Shown: in pieces, positions 63,283-64,000 of the stretch
Layout of the letters: the number at the start of each line of letters is the position of its first letter
How positions within the stretch are numbered: the first letter of the stretch is position 1
Notes under the pieces: model-generated
What the model saw: the letters and a program-made list of their open reading frames with translations, nothing else
Databases searched by the model: none
What the model was told of the DNA's origin: nothing
Made by a program: the position numbers and the translations under genes
DNA from: Larsenimonas salina
Lineage (GTDB): Bacteria; Pseudomonadota; Gammaproteobacteria; Pseudomonadales; Halomonadaceae
DNA length: 64,000 nucleotides
Direction: 5' to 3'
NCBI RefSeq assembly: GCF_023736155.1
Contig: NZ_JAMLJJ010000001.1
Span: 620,001 to 684,000, forward strand

Positions 63283-64000
63283 GGCAGATACCCGACCACA
63301 CCGCAAAGCGCAGCGACGGCCAGCCAGACGATCACGGTGCGATTGATCAGCCGGCATGCAGCAACGATGGTGCCAGCGGCCGGCGCATCCCCCGCCCCCA
63401 GCTCTGGCCGGGCCTGACGCTTGCCGTGATAAATGGCGTCGCCGCCGAGCACCACGTTGAGTGCACCGGCGCCGGCGGCCATGACCGGCCCTGCATTCGG
63501 GCTTTTCCAGTGCCGGCCCTGCGTTCTTGCACACGAAAGTGCCTGCCTGAAGCGCCACCAGGAGCGGGTCGCGAGTCCGTAGCTTATAACCACAAGCCGT
63601 GCTGGCACCCAGTTCAGCACATCGTCAAGCCGCGCTGCGGCCCAGCCGAAATGGAGATAGCGCTTTGATTTGTAGCCCCACATGGCGTCCAGCGTATTGA
63701 CCACGCGATAGATCACGACTCCCGGAAGCCCCGCCACCATGAACCAGAAGATCACCGCGAAAATGGCGTCGCTGCCGTTTTCGAGCACCGATTCGGTCGT
63801 CGCGGACGCCACCTGGCTTGGCGTCATTGCCTCGGTATCGCGGCTAACCATCAGCCCGAGCCGCGTACGGGCAAGATCAAGCTCCCCCCGACGCAGTGGC
63901 GCCGCCACCCGGCGCGCATGCTCTTTGAGACTGCGCCAGCCAATCGCTACATAAAGTGTGATGATCGAGACCACGGCGTAGGTCGAGGTTCGATCCGACA
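63279..64000 (-). CDS. cbiB: Adenosylcobinamide-phosphate synthase (partial, N-terminus beyond window)
   Basis: The visible 239 residues are the C-terminal three quarters of CbiB (CobD in Pseudomonas), the membrane enzyme joining aminopropanol phosphate to the corrin ring. Membrane segments alternate with the conserved [44 protein letters not shown] and [20 protein letters not shown]. The family usually has VESVAENTxDG; Asn-Gly-Ser here is a mild variant. The frame is open into the window end, so it is not a truncation of the gene itself. Confidence 0.92.
   Translation of the reverse strand, partial: SDRTSTYAVVSIITLYVAIGWRSLKEHARRVAAPLRRGELDLARTRLGLMVSRDTEAMTPSQVASATTESVLENGSDAIFAVIFWFMVAGLPGVVIYRVVNTLDAMWGYKSKRYLHFGWAAARLDDVLNWVPARLVVISYGLATRSWWRFRQALSCARTQGRHWKSPNAGPVMAAGAGALNVVLGGDAIYHGKRQARPELGAGDAPAAGTIVAACRLINRTVIVWLAVAALCGVVGYLP

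Noticed and set aside
1-64000. CRISPR arrays, insertion sequences, prophage, integrons, rRNA or replication origin
   Set aside because: No regularly spaced repeats beyond the 14-bp and 13-bp tandems, no transposase or integrase, no rRNA and no DnaA-box cluster could be found by reading both strands.

Overview
The window looks like a chromosomal segment of a moderately GC-rich gammaproteobacterium, most consistent with the Halomonadaceae/Oceanospirillales-Pseudomonadales side of the class. The pointers are the neighbourhoods dcd-apbC-metG-(rnfB)-nth, topA followed by a DUF6586-type gene, pycA/pycB with a divergent LysR regulator, opgGH, and rhomboid-YeaC-DUF2797. The genus cannot be fixed from sequence reading alone. 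Gene density is high, many neighbours overlap by ATGA or similar, and I see no insertion sequence, CRISPR array, integrase or prophage block.

Layout. 1-2 kb (minus): an acidic Met/Asp/Ser-rich lipoprotein cut by the window edge, then yegS and a small fungal-type (Fcy1-like) cytosine deaminase. 2.1-8.0 kb (plus): a complete biotin operon bioBFHCDA behind a near-consensus BirA operator. 8.1-15 kb: opgGH (periplasmic glucans), a Bcr/CflA-type exporter and a formate/nitrite-family channel. 15-24 kb: topA with a small partner gene, pyruvate kinase, and a two-subunit biotin-dependent pyruvate/oxaloacetate carboxylase with its LysR neighbour. 25-35 kb: a quinone-oxidoreductase-like enzyme, dcd, apbC, metG, a CHASE4-GGDEF cyclase with an inverted repeat at its start, an orphan soluble RnfB, nth, an HlyU-family protein and nfo. 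35-44 kb: pepN, leuA with a possible attenuator, an Lrp/AsnC regulator, an SDR, a UbiF/UbiH-type hydroxylase and two DUF454 paralogues. 44-51 kb: a DMT exporter, a GNAT / RimK-like ATP-grasp divergent pair, DUF2797, YeaC, rhomboid, a metallophosphatase and NAD kinase. 51-55 kb: DUF1853, a ZntR-like regulator with its operator and an SO_0444-type metal exporter, a second DMT exporter starting head-to-head with a DUF6314 gene, and a Pmp3 peptide. 55.8-58 kb is the most accessory-looking stretch: tRNA-Gly(CCC), a small secreted protein, a 43-residue ORF with a phosphoesterase, and about 600 bases without a clear gene. 57.6-64 kb: a PRISE-type reductase with a LysR regulator, an orphan GvpU-like protein, a NagD-type phosphatase, and the corrinoid genes cbiB-cobD-bluB, with cbiB cut by the window end.

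Working together: the biotin operon supplies the cofactor of the PycA/PycB pair, whose flux is linked to pyruvate kinase next door. nth and nfo both serve base-excision repair, though not in one operon. The zntR-like and SO_0444-like genes form a self-contained metal-efflux unit. cbiB, cobD and bluB provide the aminopropanol arm and lower ligand of cobalamin. No complete undescribed system is proven. The best leads are the RimK/GNAT pair, the orphan RnfB with a long charged tail, the orphan GvpU-like protein, the hairpin on the diguanylate cyclase start, the 14-bp tandem repeat at the end of apbC, and the short ORF-phosphoesterase pair beside tRNA-Gly.
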